From Bacillota bacterium (lineage in GTDB: Bacteria; Bacillota; Clostridia; Christensenellales; SZUA-584): a stretch of DNA of 64,000 bases. The DNA lies in contig JAEZHF010000051.1 of assembly GCA_023416745.1 (NCBI GenBank), forward strand, positions 37,849 through 101,848, written 5' to 3'. A model generated the notes under the pieces. It was not told the origin of the DNA. It did no database searches and worked only from the letters and a program-made list of their open reading frames with translations. The position numbers and the translations under genes were made by a program. The stretch's first letter is position 1; each line of letters starts with the position of its first letter. Positions 8,153 through 16,675 of the stretch are shown here, piece by piece.

Positions 8153-9528
8153 GCAAGAAGATGTGGGGCGGGCGGTTTTCTTCGGAGACGGACGCACTGG
8201 CCGCCGGCTTTCATTCATCCATTACCTTTGACAGCCGCCTGTACCGCGTCGACATACAGGGCAGTATTGCCCACGCCCGCATGTTGGGCAAAACGGGCAT
8301 CATCCCGCAGGAGGATGCCGAGCAGATCATCTCGGGGCTGCAGGATATACTGGAGGACATTGACTCAGGGCTGATCGCATTCTCCGAGCATGACGAGGAC
8401 ATCCACATGAACGTAGAACGGCTGCTAACGGAGCGTATCGGCGAGGCGGGCAAACGCCTGCACACCGGGCGCAGCCGCAACGACCAGGTGGCGTTGGATG
8501 TGCGCATGTTCCTGATCGAAACATCTGACGAGCTGACCGGTCTGTGCAAGGCGCTGATGAACGCGCTGTGCGACATCGCTTCTGACAACCTGCACACCAT
8601 CATGCCGGCCTACACGCACCTGCAGAAGGCGCAGCCCACCACGCTGGCGCACTATATGATGGCGTATGCCGAGATGCTGCTACGCGACTGTGTCCGCTTC
8701 CAGAACGCACGCACTGCCGCCGACATGATGCCGCTGGGGTCTGGCGCTTTGTGCGCCGCCACCTATCCGCTGGACAGGCACATGGTGGCCAGCGAGCTGG
8801 GCTTTGCAGACATCACGCCCAACAGCATGGACGCCGTTTCCGACCGTGACTGCGTGCTGGACTTCATTTACGCCTGCTGCGTATGCGCGATGCACCTTTC
8901 CCGCTTATCGGAAGAAATCGTGTTGTGGTCCACGGGCGAGTTCGCGTTCATCTCGCTCAGCGATGCGTACTCCACCGGCTCATCCATCATGCCGCAGAAG
9001 AAGAACCCGGACATGGCCGAGCTTATCCGCGGTAAAACAGGACGCGTTTATGGTGACCTGATGGCGTTGCTGACGGTGATGAAGGGTCTGCCGCTGGCAT
9101 ACAACAAGGACATGCAGGAGGACAAGGAGGCGCTGTTTGACGCCTACGATACGATGGCCGCCTGCCTGCCCGTGATGACAGGTATGCTGCGCACCGCCGA
9201 ATGGTGCACGGACAACATGCGTATCGGAGCGGGGCGTGGTTTTACCAATGCGACGGACGCGGCGGATTATCTGGTTCGCAAGGGTCTCCCCTTCCGTGAC
9301 GCGCACGAGGTAGTCGGACGGTTGGTGCTGCATTGCGAGCAGCACGGCAAGGCGCTCAGCGAGCTCTCACTTTTAGAGTTAAAGCAGATGTCGCCCCTGT
9401 TCTCTGAAGATGTTTATGAAGCGCTGTCCCTTGAGGCCTGCGTGAAACGCCGCGCAGTAACGGGCGGCCCCAGCGTCGCCAGCGTCCAAAAGCACATCGA
9501 CCGCATACAGGAATTCATGATGCAGTAA
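8149..9528 (+). CDS. argH: Argininosuccinate lyase
   Basis: ArgH cleaves argininosuccinate to arginine and fumarate. The fumarase/aspartase superfamily signature GSSIMPQKKNPD is present, with the flexible catalytic-serine loop. The N-terminal KMWGGRFSSETD and HTGRSRNDQVALD segments are typical. Length is 459 residues, as expected. It is the second gene of argGH and is followed by an intrinsic terminator at 9552-9584, so no further arginine genes belong to this transcript. Confidence 0.97.
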   Translation: MSKKMWGGRFSSETDALAAGFHSSITFDSRLYRVDIQGSIAHARMLGKTGIIPQEDAEQIISGLQDILEDIDSGLIAFSEHDEDIHMNVERLLTERIGEAGKRLHTGRSRNDQVALDVRMFLIETSDELTGLCKALMNALCDIASDNLHTIMPAYTHLQKAQPTTLAHYMMAYAEMLLRDCVRFQNARTAADMMPLGSGALCAATYPLDRHMVASELGFADITPNSMDAVSDRDCVLDFIYACCVCAMHLSRLSEEIVLWSTGEFAFISLSDAYSTGSSIMPQKKNPDMAELIRGKTGRVYGDLMALLTVMKGLPLAYNKDMQEDKEALFDAYDTMAACLPVMTGMLRTAEWCTDNMRIGAGRGFTNATDAADYLVRKGLPFRDAHEVVGRLVLHCEQHGKALSELSLLELKQMSPLFSEDVYEALSLEACVKRRAVTGGPSVASVQKHIDRIQEFMMQ

Positions 9529-9551
9529 ATTTAGATTATTAATGATAGCCG

Positions 9552-9584
9552 ATTGCCGCGGAGAAAAAGATCTGCGGCAATTTT
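9552..9584 (+). terminator. Intrinsic terminator after argH
   Basis: The arms ATTGCCGC and GCGGCAAT (8 bp) enclose a 14-nt loop and are followed by a short T-run. It is placed 24 bp after the argH stop. Confidence 0.7.
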
Positions 9585-9641
9585 CATATTGTGGTAATAT
9601 GTACTGGTACTAACCGTTTCAAGATAGAAGGAGTATTGGAT

Positions 9642-10229
9642 ATGAAATACATTGTTCCCGTGATCCTTGTACTGTGTTTACTGATGATGACCGGCTGTAC
9701 CTTACATCCGGATGGTACTCCCGCTGTAACTGATACACCTTCCGTCAATGCGACACCACTCAGTACCCCGACGCCGACGATCGGACCGGAACCTGCCGTC
9801 CAGCAGATAGAATACATGGCGCAGTACATCCGCAAGGGCAGCGGCGTGGACGGCGAGGAATATCCTTCAACACAGATGATACGTACACTGGATGCAATGA
9901 GCGCTTATGACACGACTCTGGGATACGACGAAGCGTTCTTCAAGACGCATGTGTTGCTGGTCGTCCGGCTGATGGAATCCAGCGGATCGGTCAGCCATAA
10001 TGTTGCCAGCGTAGCGAGCACCGGTAATGCGCTGAGCGTTTCCATCGTCCGTCTGCGTCCCGAAATCGGCACCGACGATATGGCAGCCTGGCATATACTG
10101 ATAGAACTGCCCGCAAGTGTGCCTGATGATGTTAAGTTGGATCTGTCCGAGGTTTCGATGTCTCATAAAGAAGAAATTAAAAGGACGGATGATGCCAAAA
10201 AGCCGGGAGACAAGAAAAAGGAATCCTGA
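9642..10229 (+). CDS. Lipoprotein with PrcB-like C-terminal domain
   Basis: The 195-residue protein has a signal peptide ending in a lipobox (LMMTGC, acylated Cys19), a Thr/Pro-rich linker, and a globular C-terminal part. The pattern YDEAFFKTHVLLVV, a SSGS turn, LSVSIVRL and AAWHILIELP resembles PrcB_C (protease complex subunit) domains, but this is a weak similarity judged by eye. GAAGGAG at 9627-9633 fixes the start, 8 nt away. The C-terminal tail is very Lys/Asp-rich. No partner protease is nearby, so any link to proteolysis is speculative. Confidence 0.65.
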   Translation: MKYIVPVILVLCLLMMTGCTLHPDGTPAVTDTPSVNATPLSTPTPTIGPEPAVQQIEYMAQYIRKGSGVDGEEYPSTQMIRTLDAMSAYDTTLGYDEAFFKTHVLLVVRLMESSGSVSHNVASVASTGNALSVSIVRLRPEIGTDDMAAWHILIELPASVPDDVKLDLSEVSMSHKEEIKRTDDAKKPGDKKKES

Positions 10230-10248
10230 CGGGTTCCCTTTCCCCTCA

Positions 10249-10659
10249 TCATTTAGGTGGGAGCTGTTTTTGAGATTTTTCTTGACAAATCAGGCAGAGT
10301 CCCCGGTGTACGCATATGAGACTTCCGCAGTCCGCGCAAGCCCACTTTTCGGCTTGTGCTTGTAGAAATGAGTCCATTCCATGAATACGGATGGTGTCGA
10401 GATTTGCCAGCATGCTCATGCCGTACTTTGTTTTGTACCGTTTATCCAGCTGCTTAAGCCGTTGACAGTGCTTATCGCACGGACTGCAGTCTGCCCAGCC
10501 GTGTTCCATCCTGATCTGACAGGTTTTGATCATGCAACGGCGGCAGTATTCAAACGGGATATTGTCGCTGCGGCAGCCGTCGCAATGATTCTTATCCCGT
10601 TGATATGCATAACACAGGGCACAATTCATGCCGCAAGGGGCTATCATTAAAGCGTCCAT
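10249..10659 (-). CDS. Cysteine-rich DUF3795-like protein
   Basis: The 136 residues contain many cysteines in closely spaced pairs: APCGMNCALC at the N terminus, CDGC, CRRC, CSPC, CADCG and CLIC. This layout is that of the DUF3795 family, small presumed metal- or zinc-binding proteins of unknown function common in anaerobes. It is convergent with the preceding lipoprotein gene and 19 bp downstream of proA on the same strand, so it may be co-transcribed with proA. No enzymatic motif was seen. Confidence 0.75.
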   Translation of the reverse strand: MDALMIAPCGMNCALCYAYQRDKNHCDGCRSDNIPFEYCRRCMIKTCQIRMEHGWADCSPCDKHCQRLKQLDKRYKTKYGMSMLANLDTIRIHGMDSFLQAQAEKWACADCGSLICVHRGLCLICQEKSQKQLPPK

Positions 10660-10678
10660 ACCTGTCTCCCTTTAAAAT

Positions 10679-11914
10679 TTACCTGATCTGTCCATTACCC
10701 CGAATGATGTATTTGTATGTCGTTAGCTCTTCCAGTCCCATCGGGCCGCGGGCGTGCAGCTTCTGTGTGCTGATGCCGATCTCCGCTCCGAAGCCAAACT
10801 CGCCGCCGTCCGTGAACCGCGTGGAAGCATTGATGTAAACCGCCGCCGAATCCACCTGCGCAAGGAACTTCTCCGCATTGGCGTAGTCCTTCGTTACAAT
10901 GGCTTCCGAGTGCTTGGTGCCGTATTTATTGATGTGCGCGATCGCCGCATCCACGCCGGAGACCACCTTCACGGCGAGTATATAGTCGAGGAACTCAGTA
11001 TAGTAGTCCTCCTCCGATGCTTCCTTCGCACTGATGAAGGCGCGCGTCTTCTCACAACCACGAAGCTCGACTTTGGACAGCTTCTCGGCCATCTTGGGCA
11101 GAAATACTGCCGCAACAGCCTCATGAACCAGCAGGGATTCCGCCGCATTGCACACCGAAGGCCGGCTCGTCTTCGCGTTGTGGATGATCTCAAGCCCCAT
11201 CTCAATGTCCGCCGTCTCATCAATATAAACATGGCAGTTGCCCGTACCCGTCTCAATGACCGGTATTGTTGCATTCTTGACGACGCTCTGAATGAGCCCC
11301 GCCCCGCCGCGCGGTATCAGCACGTCGATCACACCGTTCAAGCCCATCATGTACGTCGCCGCCTCGCGCGATGTGTCATCAATGAGCTGAATCGCATCCG
11401 CCGGAAAACCCGCCTGCTCCGCCGCATCTCGCAGTACTTGAACCACCGCTTTGTTGGAATGGATGGCGTCGCTGCCGCCGCGCAGCACCACCGTGTTGCC
11501 TGTCTTCAGACACAGCCCCGCCGCATCCGAAGTCACGTTGGGCCGCGCCTCGTAGATGATGCCGATCACGCCCAGCGGTACACGCTGCTTGGTAATTGCG
11601 AGACCGTTAGGCCGCAGAGCGCCGTTCAGCACCTCGCCCACCGGATCACGCAGCGCCGCGACATCACGAAGCCCCTGCGCCATGCCCTCTATGCGTTTCT
11701 CAGACAGCGACAAACGGTCGATCATGTAGGCCGCCGTGTTACGTGCCTTCGCAGCCTCCACATCCTTTGCGTTCTCCGCCACAATATAGTCAGCCCTTGC
11801 AACCAGTTCATCCGCCATTGCCAGCAGCGCCTTGTTCTTCTCGCTTTCCCCCATGCAGGCCAACGTGGCCGCAGCCTTCTTTGCGCTCAGCGCTTTGTCC
11901 AGCACGTGCTGCAT
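10679..11914 (-). CDS. proA: Gamma-glutamyl phosphate reductase
   Basis: ProA reduces gamma-glutamyl phosphate to glutamate semialdehyde with NADPH in proline synthesis. The catalytic cysteine region RPSVCNAAESLLVH is intact, as are PLGVIGIIYEARPNV and the C-terminal FGFGAEIGISTQKLHARGP segment. The 411-residue length is normal. Unusually for Firmicutes, proB is not adjacent: the neighbours are a Cys-rich small gene downstream and a divergent rqcH upstream. proB must be elsewhere or absent. Confidence 0.96.
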   Translation of the reverse strand: MQHVLDKALSAKKAAATLACMGESEKNKALLAMADELVARADYIVAENAKDVEAAKARNTAAYMIDRLSLSEKRIEGMAQGLRDVAALRDPVGEVLNGALRPNGLAITKQRVPLGVIGIIYEARPNVTSDAAGLCLKTGNTVVLRGGSDAIHSNKAVVQVLRDAAEQAGFPADAIQLIDDTSREAATYMMGLNGVIDVLIPRGGAGLIQSVVKNATIPVIETGTGNCHVYIDETADIEMGLEIIHNAKTSRPSVCNAAESLLVHEAVAAVFLPKMAEKLSKVELRGCEKTRAFISAKEASEEDYYTEFLDYILAVKVVSGVDAAIAHINKYGTKHSEAIVTKDYANAEKFLAQVDSAAVYINASTRFTDGGEFGFGAEIGISTQKLHARGPMGLEELTTYKYIIRGNGQIR

Positions 11915-11958
11915 CGTAACCCTCCCAGATTAGCTAGTATGCGGTATTATAACATTAT

Positions 11959-11987
11959 TTGCATCCAAAGTCACGAGGCGTTATAAT
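11959..11987 (+). promoter_or_regulatory. Putative sigma-A promoter for rqcH
   Basis: -35 TTGCAT (11959-11964), a 17-bp spacer and a perfect -10 TATAAT (11982-11987) lie just before the GGAGGG ribosome binding site of rqcH, giving a very short leader. Confidence 0.7.
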
Positions 11988-12009
11988 ACTGTTTCATGGA
12001 GGGCGCGAT

Positions 12010-13755
12010 ATGACACTGGACGGACTGACACTGAATGTGGTCGTAAATGAGATAAAGGAGCCTGTTCTGGGCTGCAAGGTGGACAAGGTACACCAGCCGC
12101 AGCCGGATACCGTCGTGCTCTCGCTGCGCGCACCAGGACGCAACCCCAAGCTGTTGATCAGCGCAGGCGCTTTTGATTCGCGGCTGCACCTGACGGAGCA
12201 AAAGTACCCCAATCCGCCGTCACCGCCCATGTTCTGTATGTTTTTGCGCAAGCACCTCACGGGCGCGAAGATCATATCCGTAGAGCAGACGGGGCTGGAG
12301 CGCATCGTACGCTTATCACTGGAGGCAAAGGATGAACTGGGTCTGCCGCGCACGCTGACTCTGGTCGCGGAGCTAATGGGCAAATACTCCAACGTGATAC
12401 TCTTAAGTGAGCAGGACATTGTGATGGACAGCATACGTCATGTTTCCTCGGCACAGAGCCGCGTGCGTAGCGTGCTGCCGGGGCTCCTTTACGAGGAGCC
12501 ACCGTCAGTCAAGCTTAACCCGTTTACCATATCACGTGCGACGCTGGCGGAAATGCTGGGGAAGCGCGGTAAGACGAAGCTCAAAAGCTATCTGTCGCAG
12601 TTTCTTCAGGGCATCTCCGGCCCCACAGCCGATGAGCTGCTGTGGCGTTATATGCCCGAAGGATACGAAGAACATCCGCGCGAAGCGGAGCGCATGGCAG
12701 ACGTGATACGCGGCTTTTTCGCGGAGCTTCAGTCCCCTCGCCCGACGATGTACTTACGGGAGGGCGCGCCCTGTTTCTACTCGCCGGTGCCATTTCACAG
12801 CATTGAGGTGCGGTCCGCGGAGAGCTTTGACACCGCCAACGCGATGGTAGATGCGTATTATTTTCGCCTGCGTCAGATTGAGGCGCTGGCGCGCAAACGC
12901 GAATCACTGTCCAGGCTGACGCTGAAGAATATAGAGAAGCTGAGTCAAACGCTGCAGAAGCAGCTGGAAAGCCTGGAGCAGTCTAAAAAAGCCGACCGCC
13001 ATAAGATGCTGGGCGATATCATCACCGCCAACATATATCGTATTTCGCGCGGACAGTCCAAGATGGCTGCGCAAGATTATGTGACGGGTGAGGATGTATC
13101 GGTAGATCTGGATACGCGGTTCTCTCCCGCCGCCAACGCGCAGCAGCACTACAAGAGGTACAATAAACTGAAAAGCGGCTTGGATATTACTTCACGCCGC
13201 ATGGCGGAAACGCAGAATGAACTGAGCTTCCTAGACAGTGTGCTGGTGTCGCTCGAATCCTGTGAAACGATGGAGGAGCTGTTTGAGGTGGAGTATGAGC
13301 TGGCCCGTGCCGGTTATGCGCCTCGCTCTAAGGAAGCACCGCAAAAATCCACACAGGAGCCGTCCCGCCCGCACCGTTTCGTTTCGTCGGACGGCCTCGT
13401 GATACTAGCGGGCAAGAACAACCGCCAGAACGATCTGCTGACGATGAAAACCGCGGAGCAGGACGACATCTGGCTGCACACCAAGGACATACCCGGTGCA
13501 CATGTGCTGATCGTTGGTGCGAAGGGGCAGCCGCCCGAGACCACGCTGCTGGAAGCTGCGGCTATCGCGGCTTATCTCAGCAAGGCCAAAAACGGGGGCA
13601 AAGTGGCGGTGGACTACGCGCCGCGCAAAAATATCCGAAAGCCCAACGGCGCGCGCCCTGGCATGGTGGTGTATGAGAACTACAAAACCATATTGGTGCC
13701 TGCCAGCCGCGAGACCTTTGAGCGCCTGATTGTAAGCGTTTTGAACAAGGCTTAG
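12010..13755 (+). CDS. rqcH: Rqc2 homolog RqcH (NFACT family, FbpA-like)
   Basis: RqcH binds stalled 50S-peptidyl-tRNA complexes and adds C-terminal alanine tails that mark the chain for ClpXP. The 581-residue protein has the NFACT-N domain (DGLTLNVVVNEI and DSRLHLTEQKYPNPPSPPMF), a central coiled coil at roughly residues 290-430, and the NFACT-R domain with DDIWLHTKDIPGAHVLI. The ATG at 12010 is preceded by GGAGGG 6 nt away. It was historically annotated as a fibronectin-binding protein; the ribosome quality control role is family knowledge. It lies in the same window as clpPX but is not linked to it. Confidence 0.93.
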   Translation: MTLDGLTLNVVVNEIKEPVLGCKVDKVHQPQPDTVVLSLRAPGRNPKLLISAGAFDSRLHLTEQKYPNPPSPPMFCMFLRKHLTGAKIISVEQTGLERIVRLSLEAKDELGLPRTLTLVAELMGKYSNVILLSEQDIVMDSIRHVSSAQSRVRSVLPGLLYEEPPSVKLNPFTISRATLAEMLGKRGKTKLKSYLSQFLQGISGPTADELLWRYMPEGYEEHPREAERMADVIRGFFAELQSPRPTMYLREGAPCFYSPVPFHSIEVRSAESFDTANAMVDAYYFRLRQIEALARKRESLSRLTLKNIEKLSQTLQKQLESLEQSKKADRHKMLGDIITANIYRISRGQSKMAAQDYVTGEDVSVDLDTRFSPAANAQQHYKRYNKLKSGLDITSRRMAETQNELSFLDSVLVSLESCETMEELFEVEYELARAGYAPRSKEAPQKSTQEPSRPHRFVSSDGLVILAGKNNRQNDLLTMKTAEQDDIWLHTKDIPGAHVLIVGAKGQPPETTLLEAAAIAAYLSKAKNGGKVAVDYAPRKNIRKPNGARPGMVVYENYKTILVPASRETFERLIVSVLNKA

Positions 13756-13773
13756 CTTCCCTGTTATTCTTAG

Positions 13774-14025
13774 TTAATAGCCCATATCATTTTTATTTGG
13801 AGGAGGATTATATGTGTCTTCTTCCTTCTTGCTCTTATGCCACAGGTATATTCCAAGGCCCGGTACGAGCGAAGCCAAAGCAAAAACCAGCATCCAACCG
13901 AAAAGAGCGATGCCGTTGTCTCCGCCCCTTTTGGTATACCGGTAGGCCGTACCGTAAGCGAAAAAAACCTGAACGATATAAACAATATTCCATATAACAA
14001 GTATCGGTGCGCTGTAAAATGGCAT
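13774..14025 (-). CDS. Small two-helix membrane protein
   Basis: An 83-residue protein with two hydrophobic helices (about residues 6-25 and 41-62) separated by a short basic loop, and a charged C-terminal tail rich in Lys, Glu and Asn. AGGAG lies 6 nt before the ATG, which supports real translation. I do not recognise a family. It sits between convergent rqcH and the terminator that follows yajC, so it is probably monocistronic. Confidence 0.6.
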   Translation of the reverse strand: MPFYSAPILVIWNIVYIVQVFFAYGTAYRYTKRGGDNGIALFGWMLVFALASLVPGLGIYLWHKSKKEEDTYNPPPNKNDMGY

Positions 14026-14112
14026 GGCATACTCCTTTTTATGTAAATATTACTACAATTTCTCTCATTATAGCCTATCGTTGTGATGATACCAAGTCCT
14101 ATTTGCTTAAAC

Positions 14113-14139
14113 AAAAAAAGACCCTTTTCAGGTCTTTTT
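14113..14139. terminator. Intrinsic terminator after yajC
   Basis: The arms AAAAAGACC and GGTCTTTTT enclose a 7-nt loop, with A- and T-runs on both sides. On the minus strand it lies 14 bp after the yajC stop and ends the ruvC-to-yajC transcript. Confidence 0.8.
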
Positions 14140-14152
14140 GCTTTTCGGGGGA

Positions 14153-14449
14153 TTACTTCTTGTCCAATTCCTGCTCAGGCAGTTCTGAGTCTTCCACAGT
14201 AGCGATAGCGCCCTTCGTGTACACGAGACGAACCTTGTCCGGAAGCGCTTCGATCGTTACCAGATCTTCCTTCACCGCCACGATTTTTCCGTACATGCCA
14301 CCGATCGTTTTAATCATCTTACCAGGCTTTAAGCTGTCCATAAGCGCCTGCTGCTGCTTTTTGCGGCGTCTCTGGGGAATAACCATGAGCAGTATGAAAA
14401 CCACGAATATGCCACCCAGCATTAAATATTGCGTCCACTCCGCATTCAT
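14153..14449 (-). CDS. yajC: Preprotein translocase subunit YajC
   Basis: YajC is a small single-pass partner of SecDF. The 98 residues show one N-terminal transmembrane helix (YLMLGGIFVVFILLMVI) followed by the family's PQRRRKKQQQALMDSLKPG segment and a beta-rich cytoplasmic domain (GGMYGKIVAVKEDLVTIE). It is the last gene of the ruvCAB-queA-tgt-yajC set, 81 bp after tgt, an arrangement widespread in bacteria. secD/secF are not in the window. Confidence 0.93.
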   Translation of the reverse strand: MNAEWTQYLMLGGIFVVFILLMVIPQRRRKKQQQALMDSLKPGKMIKTIGGMYGKIVAVKEDLVTIEALPDKVRLVYTKGAIATVEDSELPEQELDKK

Positions 14450-14530
14450 TATAAAATACCTTCCTTTATCGAATTTCCTAAGTACATATACTATATGACC
14501 CGCTAATAATTATCAACAACTTTTTTAGTT

Positions 14531-15640
14531 TTAGTGCTTATAGTTCGCAAAAAATTCATTTTTAAAGGCTAAAAATCGATCCTCCTCTATCGCACGCCGA
14601 ATATCGCCCATAAATTGAATGGATGCGTGTACGTTGTGTATTGACAGCAGCGTCGCTCCCAGTATTTCGCCCGCTTTGATCAGATGGCGGATGTACGCGC
14701 GCGTAAAGTTCCGGCAGGCGTAGCAGTTGCAACCCTCCTCTACCGGGCGGAAGTCCCGTGCGTACTGTGCGTTGCGGACTACCAGGCGTCCAGTGCGCGT
14801 CAGTGCTGTTCCGTTTCTCGCCATACGCGTCTGCAGTACGCAGTCGAACATGTCCACGCCGCGCGCGACGCCGTCCACGAAACAGTCGAAGCTGCCAACG
14901 CCCATCAGATACCGCGGTTTGTTTTCATTCAGCAGCGGCACCGTCACGTCGAGCATATCGTTCATAATGGGTTTGGGCTCTCCCACCGACAGCCCGCCGA
15001 TTGCATTGCCGGGAAAGTCCATCGAGTCGATCATCCTGGCGCTCTCCTGACGCAGGTCTGCAAATGTGCCGCCCTGCACGATGCCGAACAACGCCTGATC
15101 CGCGCGCGTCTTTGAGTCTATGCAGCGCTGCGCCCAACGGTGTGTACGCTCCATCGCCGAAGCGACGGTTTTGTATTCAGCTGGCCACGCGGTGCATTCG
15201 TCAAACGCCATAATGATGTCCGCGCCCAGCGCCTGCTCGATCTCCATCGCTTTCTCAGGCGTCAGCATGTGCCGCGATCCGTCCAGATGAGACGCAAACA
15301 TAGCGCCCTGTTCGGTGATCTTGCGCAGTGCGCCCAGCGAGAATACCTGAAAGCCGCCGCTGTCCGTCAGTATTGGCCTGTCCCAATTCATGAATTTGTG
15401 CAGCCCGCCCGCCGCCCGTACCAACTCATGGCCCGGGCGCATATACAGGTGGTAGGTGTTCGCCAGTATGATTTCCGCGCCCGTGGCCTTCACCTGATCG
15501 GGCGTCAGAGCCTTAACTGTGGCTTGTGTGCCCACCGGCATGTAGACAGGGGTCTTGATATTGCCGTGCGGCGTCTTGAGCACGCCAGTGCGTGCCAGTG
15601 TGTGCTCACACTTTTTCTCTATCTTAAAGCTGACAGCCAT
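14531..15640 (-). CDS. tgt: tRNA-guanine transglycosylase (queuine tRNA-ribosyltransferase)
   Basis: Tgt exchanges the wobble guanine of GUN anticodons for preQ1 in bacteria. The 369-residue enzyme shows the catalytic segment ILTDSGGFQVFSL, GGLSVGEP in the substrate region, and the zinc ligands CNCYAC followed by the conserved histidine of YIRHL. It lies 12 bp after queA, which acts on the inserted base, so the two are an obvious functional pair. Confidence 0.97.
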   Translation of the reverse strand: MAVSFKIEKKCEHTLARTGVLKTPHGNIKTPVYMPVGTQATVKALTPDQVKATGAEIILANTYHLYMRPGHELVRAAGGLHKFMNWDRPILTDSGGFQVFSLGALRKITEQGAMFASHLDGSRHMLTPEKAMEIEQALGADIIMAFDECTAWPAEYKTVASAMERTHRWAQRCIDSKTRADQALFGIVQGGTFADLRQESARMIDSMDFPGNAIGGLSVGEPKPIMNDMLDVTVPLLNENKPRYLMGVGSFDCFVDGVARGVDMFDCVLQTRMARNGTALTRTGRLVVRNAQYARDFRPVEEGCNCYACRNFTRAYIRHLIKAGEILGATLLSIHNVHASIQFMGDIRRAIEEDRFLAFKNEFFANYKH

Positions 15641-15652
15641 TGCTCCTCCAAG

Positions 15653-16675
15653 TCATATAATAAGCATCGCGTCGCCGAAGCTGAAGAAATGGTAACGCTT
15701 CTCCACCGCAGCCTTATACAGTGACAGCGTTCGCCCGCGTCCCGCGAATGCCGAAACCAGCATGATGAGCGTTGATTCTGGCAGATGGAAGTTGGTCACC
15801 AGTGCGTCGACTGCCTTAAAACGGTAACCCGGCGTGATGAATATGCTCGTCTCGCCTCGGCTCGCGTGCACCACTCCCTCATCGTCTGACACCGATTCCA
15901 GCGTACGCACGCAGGTGGTGCCCACCGCAACGATGCGCCCGCCGCTTTTCCGCGCCGCGTTGATGGCAGCGGCAGCCTCTTCGGACACTTCGTAGTGCTC
16001 GCTGTGCATCACGTGTTCTTCCACGCTCTGTACCTTTACCGGTCGGAACGTACCCAGCCCCACATGCAGCGTCAGCCTTGCGATGGCAACGCCCATAACC
16101 GCAATCTTATCCAGCAGCTCCGGTGTGAAGTGCAGCCCGGCGGTGGGCGCGGCTGCGGACCCCTGCTCTCTCGCGTATACTGTCTGGTAGCGCGATTTAT
16201 CCTCCAGCTTTTCGTGGATGTACGGCGGCAGCGGCATCTCGCCCAGCTCGTCCAATATCGCCTCGAACACACCGTCGAATGAGAACCGCGCCTCGGTGAC
16301 GCCGTCCTCCTTCTTTTTTATAATCATAGCGGACAGCTTGTCCGAGAACATTACTTCATCACCCACACGCAGCTTTTTGCCCGGCTTGCAGATGATGTCC
16401 CACGTGTCCAGCGAAAGTCGGCGCAGCAACAGAAACTCCACCGTTCTGTCCGACCCCTTCTTGATGCCGTACAGACGAGCGGGTATGACGCGTGTGTCGT
16501 TGATCACCAGCACGTCACCGGGACGCAAGTATTCTGTGATGTCGGAAAATATGCGGTGCGCCGTCTCGTGTGTCTCGCGGTTGTAAACCAGCAGGCGGGA
16601 CGCATCCCGCTGCTCTATCGGTGTCTGAGCGATCAGTGATTCGTCCAGCTCGTAGTAAAAGTCCCTTGTCCTCAA
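15653..16675 (-). CDS. queA: S-adenosylmethionine:tRNA ribosyltransferase-isomerase QueA
   Basis: QueA moves the ribosyl part of SAM onto preQ1-modified tRNA to make epoxyqueuosine. The 340 residues include LIAQTPIEQRDASRLLV, VLVINDTRVIPARL and the GLHFTPELLDKI and TTCVRTLES segments of the family. It uses a TTG start directly after the ruvB stop, with GGAGGG inside the last ruvB codons, so it is tightly coupled to ruvB translation. Confidence 0.96.
   Translation of the reverse strand: MRTRDFYYELDESLIAQTPIEQRDASRLLVYNRETHETAHRIFSDITEYLRPGDVLVINDTRVIPARLYGIKKGSDRTVEFLLLRRLSLDTWDIICKPGKKLRVGDEVMFSDKLSAMIIKKKEDGVTEARFSFDGVFEAILDELGEMPLPPYIHEKLEDKSRYQTVYAREQGSAAAPTAGLHFTPELLDKIAVMGVAIARLTLHVGLGTFRPVKVQSVEEHVMHSEHYEVSEEAAAAINAARKSGGRIVAVGTTCVRTLESVSDDEGVVHASRGETSIFITPGYRFKAVDALVTNFHLPESTLIMLVSAFAGRGRTLSLYKAAVEKRYHFFSFGDAMLII

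Noticed and set aside
10219..10240. GGAATCC/GGGTTCC hairpin at the end of the PrcB-like lipoprotein gene as a terminator
   Set aside because: It overlaps the coding end, has a G-T pair in a 7-bp stem, and is followed by CTTTCCCC rather than a T-run.
10754..11986. Long open frame (410 codons) on the plus strand opposite proA
   Set aside because: It is the antisense of a well-conserved gene, has Arg/His-rich composition typical of shadow frames in GC-rich DNA, and no ribosome binding site.
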